Assembly (NCBI GenBank): GCA_900544455.1
Contig: UQVJ01000080.1
Coordinates: forward strand, 1 to 7,964
Length of the DNA stretch: 7,964 bases
Source: an uncultured Eggerthella sp.
GTDB taxonomy: Bacteria > Actinomycetota > Coriobacteriia > Coriobacteriales > Eggerthellaceae
Reading direction: 5' to 3'
In this document: in pieces, positions 5,021-7,964 of the stretch
Layout of the letters: every line of letters starts with the position of its first letter
Numbering within the stretch: the stretch's first letter is position 1
The notes under the pieces: model-generated
The model's input: only the letters and a program-made list of their open reading frames with translations
Database searches by the model: none
What the model was told of the DNA's origin: nothing
Position numbers and translations under genes: made by a program

Positions 5021-5488
5021 ATGAGAGCATTAATCCAGCGCGTTTCCTCAGCTTCAGTTTCTACAGAAGGAGGAAACGTCAACAGCATCGACCAAGGCTT
5101 CTGCATCCTTCTAGGCGTTGGCCCCGACGACACAGAACAGATCGCCGAAAAGCTGTGGTCAAAGATCTCTAAATTACGCATTTTCGAAGACCAAGATGGA
5201 AAAACCAATCTATCGCTACGCGATGTGGATGGTGCCGTGCTTTTGGTTTCTCAATTCACGCTCTACGCTGATTGCCGCAAGGGTAACCGCCCCTCGTTCA
5301 CCAAAGGCGCCTCCCCCGACCTGGCAAACCATCTATATGAGTACTTCGCGCAACTCGTTAGAAATGATGGTGTAGAGCTGAAAACCGGCTGGTTCGGTGC
5401 CATGATGGAAGTGAGTTTAACCAATAGCGGTCCTTTTACAATCTGGCTAGATAGCGACGACCTGACAAAGCAACAAACTCGAAACTGA
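5021..5488 (+). CDS. dtd: D-aminoacyl-tRNA deacylase
   Basis: Dtd removes wrongly attached D-amino acids (and glycine from tRNA-Ala) from tRNA in the cytosol, a chirality-proofreading step of translation. The 155 residues match the usual 145-150, with a slightly extended polar tail. MRALIQRVSSASV is the typical N-terminus. The two signature motifs are SQFTL (77-81, in VSQFTLYAD) and NSGPFT (135-140), whose Gly137-Pro138 is the cross-subunit GP motif; GNRPSF is at 88-93. The ATG at 5021 is chosen because AAAAGGA ends 6 nt upstream and the family signature begins there. The same frame stays open upstream to 4445, but that part is antisense to the thioesterase and is not coding. dtd is often next to relA in other bacteria; not here. 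Confidence 0.96.
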   Translation: MRALIQRVSSASVSTEGGNVNSIDQGFCILLGVGPDDTEQIAEKLWSKISKLRIFEDQDGKTNLSLRDVDGAVLLVSQFTLYADCRKGNRPSFTKGASPDLANHLYEYFAQLVRNDGVELKTGWFGAMMEVSLTNSGPFTIWLDSDDLTKQQTRN

Positions 5489-5532
5489 TAGACATTTTGC
5501 AGCTCACAAGAATCACCTTTTTGCGGACCGTA

Positions 5533-5550
5533 CGCAAGCCGTATCTTGCG
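5533..5550 (+). repeat. Small hairpin between dtd and the DUF554 gene
   Basis: CGCAAG (5533-5538) and CTTGCG (5545-5550) form a 6-bp stem with a 6-nt loop, 45 nt after the dtd stop. No T-run follows directly, so termination here would be weak and the two genes may share a transcript. I found no convincing promoter in the 113-nt gap. Confidence 0.35.
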
Positions 5551-5601
5551 CGATCACCCTTCAGCTTTTACCGTTAAAGGGCATTTTTGTTAGGAGCTCG
5601 C

Positions 5602-6306
5602 ATGCTAGGCACCATCGTTAATACCTGCTGCATTCTTTTAGGTAGCGCAATTGGATCAATAGCAAAGAAAGGCTTGAAGCCAAAGTTTCAGGAAGCTATT
5701 TTCACCGCTCTTGGTATTGCCACGGTCGGCATGGGACTCAACGCCGTCGCTCAAAACATGCCCAACAGCTCCTATCCCGTACTGTTCATCGTCAGCATGG
5801 CCATAGGTGCCGTGATCGGAACAGCGCTCGATTTAGAAACCCGCTTCAAAAAGGCCGTGTCGAGAGGCTCGAAGGACGGTAGCGAATTCGCAAAAGGCCT
5901 ATCAACGGCAATTATGCTGTATTGCGTGGGAACACTCTCTATTTTGGGCCCGATAAACAGCGCGCTCTACGGTGACGAAACCTATTTGCTCACCAATGCC
6001 ACCCTCGATCTTGTTTCCTCTATGGTTTTTGGGGCCACCTTTGGTTTCGGCATCGCCATTGCCGCTGTTGTGCTTTTTTGCTGGCAAAGCACTATCTACT
6101 TGCTCGCTGGCGCACTTGCCCCGCTCATGGGTGATGGGATGATGACGGAAATTGCCATTATTGGAGGCCTGCTCATTCTTGCAAGCGGCATAAATCTCTT
6201 GAAACTCAGAGAGATTTCCACTATGAATCTGCTTCCTGCTCTATTCATTCCGCCCCTCTGGTTTGCTCTGCTTTCGGCAACGGGAAATCTCTGGGAGATT
6301 ATATGA
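5602..6306 (+). CDS. DUF554 family integral membrane protein
   Basis: This is a hydrophobic protein of 234 residues, matching DUF554 (YdfK/YqgA-like) proteins, whose function is not established; transport has been guessed. The opening GTIVNTCCILLGSAIG is the family's recognisable N-terminal helix. About seven membrane segments can be seen, near residues 1-20, 33-50, 58-76, 98-120, 136-160, 163-176 plus 184-200, and 209-228. A charged cytoplasmic-type loop (77-97) is rich in Lys, Arg and Glu. The ATG at 5602 is chosen because AGGAG (5592-5596) lies 5 nt upstream; a TTG at 5587 in the same frame lies before that site. It follows dtd on the same strand and is convergent with thiE, separated by a long hairpin. 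Nothing nearby points to a substrate. Confidence 0.85.
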   Translation: MLGTIVNTCCILLGSAIGSIAKKGLKPKFQEAIFTALGIATVGMGLNAVAQNMPNSSYPVLFIVSMAIGAVIGTALDLETRFKKAVSRGSKDGSEFAKGLSTAIMLYCVGTLSILGPINSALYGDETYLLTNATLDLVSSMVFGATFGFGIAIAAVVLFCWQSTIYLLAGALAPLMGDGMMTEIAIIGGLLILASGINLLKLREISTMNLLPALFIPPLWFALLSATGNLWEII

Positions 6307-6343
6307 TGCTCAATGGACCCGCAAATGCGGGCCCCATTGAGCA
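6307..6343. terminator. Long hairpin between convergent DUF554 gene and thiE (probable bidirectional terminator)
   Basis: TGCTCAATGG (6307-6316) pairs with CCATTGAGCA (6334-6343) over 10 bp. Inside, CCCGCA (6318-6323) pairs with TGCGGG (6326-6331), with a 1x2 internal loop between the stems. It begins immediately after the DUF554 stop. Neither strand has a T-run after the stem: the plus strand continues AAAATAAG and the minus strand TCATATAATC. It is therefore either a U-less terminator or a 3'-end stabilising structure shared by two convergent genes. Confidence 0.6.
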
Positions 6344-6392
6344 AAAATAAGTATCTATCGAATTCCAGCCATAGCGCGACCGCTGAACGATA

Positions 6393-7079
6393 CTAATCAC
6401 GCCAAGCGCCCACCAATTCCCTTGCTGCAGCCTCGGGATCGTCGGCGCCGCATACAGCAGAAACCACGAAGAAGCCATCGACGCCGGTGCTCTTAACCAA
6501 AGGAATATCGGCAACTTTTACGCCGCCGCCCACAACGATGGGTACAGGACTAGCTTCAGCCAACTCTCTCAAATCGTCGATGCTTTTAGTGATAATGGTT
6601 CCGTCAGCTGCCAAGCCGCAGTCGGTCTTTGTGGGTGTTTCATGCAAGGGACCGACTCCCAGGTAATCGACCAAGCTCATATCAGCGGTTTTCACGTATT
6701 CAAGCATCTCATCGGCACGAGCAGAGAGCCCCACAATTGAATCGGGGCCAAGAAGCTTACGGCATACTTCAACCGGAATGTCAGATTGTCCCACATGAAC
6801 GCCGTCGACTTTTGCCCCCGCTTCACGAGCAGCCAAGGCAACGTCCAGCCTGTCGTCCACCAGAAGCGCAACCGATTCGCTTTTCCCCAAAGCGGCGATT
6901 ACGTCAGCTGCCTGGATGGTATACGCAATAAGATCGCGAGCCGAACACTCCTTTGAGCGAATCTGCACACAGGTAAAGCCAGCTCGCAGTGCTTGGGCGA
7001 TAACATCGCCAATCGGACGCCCTTCTGTGTTTTCGGGGCCAACAACCAAATATGCAGAAATATCAAGGCTCCCACGCAT
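6393..7079 (-). CDS. thiE: Thiamine phosphate synthase ThiE
   Basis: ThiE couples hydroxymethylpyrimidine diphosphate to hydroxyethylthiazole phosphate, giving thiamine phosphate and pyrophosphate in the cytosol. The 228 residues form a TIM barrel of usual length (210-230). Visible motifs are VQIRSK (38-43, the family's VQLREK), VDDR (74-77, usually NDR, metal and diphosphate binding), GVHVGQSD (93-100), GVGPLHETPTKTD (141-153, the TxTK phosphate site), VVGGGV (181-186) and a late VVSAV strand. The ATG at 7079 starts 1 nt after the stop of the preceding gene, with AAGGG in that gene's last codons as ribosome-binding site. A TTG at 7097 in the same frame is less likely. It is last in the thiM-MTH1187-thiE operon, so coupled translation is probable. 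The DDR and GLSARA variants are mild departures from consensus. Confidence 0.94.
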   Translation of the reverse strand: MRGSLDISAYLVVGPENTEGRPIGDVIAQALRAGFTCVQIRSKECSARDLIAYTIQAADVIAALGKSESVALLVDDRLDVALAAREAGAKVDGVHVGQSDIPVEVCRKLLGPDSIVGLSARADEMLEYVKTADMSLVDYLGVGPLHETPTKTDCGLAADGTIITKSIDDLRELAEASPVPIVVGGGVKVADIPLVKSTGVDGFFVVSAVCGADDPEAAARELVGAWRD

Positions 7080-7080
7080 G

Positions 7081-7386
7081 CTACTCACCCTTTTCAAGAA
7101 TCTCGTTTACGGCAGCTACTTTGCGGTCCATCATATTAGAACGACCTGGGCGAACGTCAGCCTTTAAAACCACTTCGGTCCGAATGCCCTTATCAGCCAA
7201 TGCAAAGGTGGCGTCTTTCACCACCTTCATAACCTCATCCCACTCACCTTCGATTTCGGTGAACATGGAATAGGTGCGGTTAGGCAGGCCCGATTCACGG
7301 ATCACTTTTACGACTTCAGCCACTTCAGGGGCAAGTTCATCGCCCACACCGAAAGGAGCTATTGCTACAGCAATGAGCGTATTCAT
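7081..7386 (-). CDS. MTH1187 (UPF0045) family thiamine-binding protein
   Basis: This small soluble protein of 101 residues belongs to the MTH1187/YkoF-like ferredoxin-fold family (Pfam Thiamine_BP). Members form oligomers, and some bind thiamine or related pyrimidines. The family pattern is clear: AVAIAPFGVGDELAPEVAE at the first strand and helix, GLPNRTYSMFTEIEGEWDEV (33-52, with the conserved T-x-IEGE), and a C-terminal strand TEVVLKADVRPGR. The ATG at 7386 is 1 nt after the thiM stop, with GAGG inside the last thiM codons as ribosome-binding site; its own stop is 1 nt before thiE. Lying between two thiamine salvage enzymes supports binding of thiamine or one of its moieties, perhaps as a carrier, chaperone or sensor. 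The exact role is inferred. Confidence 0.9.
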   Translation of the reverse strand: MNTLIAVAIAPFGVGDELAPEVAEVVKVIRESGLPNRTYSMFTEIEGEWDEVMKVVKDATFALADKGIRTEVVLKADVRPGRSNMMDRKVAAVNEILEKGE

Positions 7387-7387
7387 G

Positions 7388-7964
7388 CTATGCCTCTTCA
7401 GCACTGCAAGGATTACCAGCAATATCCTGAGCCGTTGCACGATACAACTCATCGATAAATGCCACCTTAAAGGAAGCGGGGGCACCAGCAATCTCAGCTG
7501 CACGGGAACCGGCAACGTTGTAATGAGCCACTGCCGCCAATGCTGCCGTGAATGGATCGGTTGCCGTGGCGTACACGGCCAAAACACCGCCCTGAGAGCA
7601 ACCGAATCCCGTTACCTTCTCCATCAGTTCGGAACCACCCTCGGAGAATGCAACCCTTTCCCCATCGGTAACCAAATCCTTCTTACCAGAAACCGCAACA
7701 GCACCTCCCGTAAAACGAGCTAGGGCAATAGCGGCATCACGGGCAGATTCCACCGTATCGGTGGTATCCACACCGCGGGGACGAGAAGATTCGCAATCAT
7801 TAGCTTCAATACCCCACAGGTTCGCTAATGCAATGATCTCGGACGCATTGCCGCGCACAATAGAGGGCTTGTACTGCTTCAGCTCTTGGAGCAAATCGGT
7901 ACGAAGCTGACCAATGCCGATGCCAACAGGATCAAGAACCCAAGGCTTGCCATTACTGAAAGCC
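7388..7964 (-). CDS. thiM: Hydroxyethylthiazole kinase ThiM, partial (N-terminus beyond the right edge)
   Basis: ThiM phosphorylates 4-methyl-5-(2-hydroxyethyl)thiazole with ATP, salvaging the thiazole half of thiamine for ThiE. The last 191 residues are visible, about 70% of the usual 265-275, in a ribokinase-like fold. Motifs in order are WVLDPVGIGIGQLR near the visible start (the family's VLDPVGxGAT-R), SIVRGNASEI (RGNxSEI, thiazole and phosphate site), RPRGVDTTD (family KGVDS region), and VTGFGCSQGG (VTGxGC, with the active-site cysteine). The frame is open to the right edge, so the start, promoter and any TPP riboswitch lie outside the window. It is followed after 1 nt by the MTH1187-family gene and then thiE. 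No disruption is seen. Confidence 0.94.
   Translation of the reverse strand, partial: AFSNGKPWVLDPVGIGIGQLRTDLLQELKQYKPSIVRGNASEIIALANLWGIEANDCESSRPRGVDTTDTVESARDAAIALARFTGGAVAVSGKKDLVTDGERVAFSEGGSELMEKVTGFGCSQGGVLAVYATATDPFTAALAAVAHYNVAGSRAAEIAGAPASFKVAFIDELYRATAQDIAGNPCSAEEA

Noticed and set aside
7274..7723. 149-codon plus-strand ORF opposite thiM and the MTH1187-family gene
   Set aside because: It is a shadow of two well-recognised minus-strand genes, with no family resemblance and no ribosome-binding context.
1..7964. Mobile elements, CRISPR arrays, tRNA or rRNA genes, toxin-antitoxin or defence loci
   Set aside because: I looked for terminal repeats, regularly spaced repeats, tRNA cloverleaf ends and transposase-like ORFs, and saw none. 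All sizeable stretches are explained by housekeeping genes.

Overview
This is an ordinary-looking chromosomal stretch of a bacterium with roughly balanced base composition. It is densely packed, with Shine-Dalgarno-led genes and gene gaps of 1-2 nt inside operons. The gene set is queuosine precursor synthesis, LL-diaminopimelate aminotransferase, choloylglycine (bile salt) hydrolase and thiamine salvage. Together with the Gram-positive style of the ribosome-binding sites, this suggests a gut- or host-associated Gram-positive anaerobe. A coriobacterial-type actinobacterium or a clostridial Firmicute both fit. The taxonomy is inference; no rRNA or other decisive marker is present.

Layout: (1) 1-1717, minus strand: queD-queE-queC, an operon making preQ0 from dihydroneopterin triphosphate-derived intermediates. 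queC runs off the left edge. (2) 1718-2058: divergent intergenic region. On the minus strand it holds a sigma70-like promoter, a probable class I preQ1 riboswitch aptamer and a terminator hairpin that could be switched by pairing with the aptamer stem. (3) 2059-3039, plus strand: a choloylglycine hydrolase with its catalytic Cys2. (4) 3096-3126: a strong terminator for the minus-strand gene dapL. (5) 3145-4365, minus: dapL, starting at GTG, with a terminator-like hairpin directly ahead of its ribosome-binding site. (6) 4475-4912, minus: a PaaI-type hotdog thioesterase upstream of dapL on the same strand. (7) 5021-5488, plus: dtd, D-aminoacyl-tRNA deacylase. (8) 5602-6306, plus: a DUF554 membrane protein. 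(9) 6307-6343: a long hairpin between convergent genes. (10) 6393 to the right edge, minus: thiM (partial)-MTH1187-family protein-thiE, a compact thiamine salvage operon.

How the genes work together: QueD, QueE and QueC act in sequence to make preQ0, and the leader is placed to shut the operon off when preQ1 is plentiful. ThiM phosphorylates hydroxyethylthiazole and ThiE joins it to the pyrimidine to give thiamine phosphate; the small protein between them is of a thiamine-binding family. The central genes are single or paired housekeeping and niche functions. I see no transposon, phage, CRISPR, tRNA, rRNA or defence system. The most interesting signals are regulatory RNA structures: the queD leader and the dapL leader.
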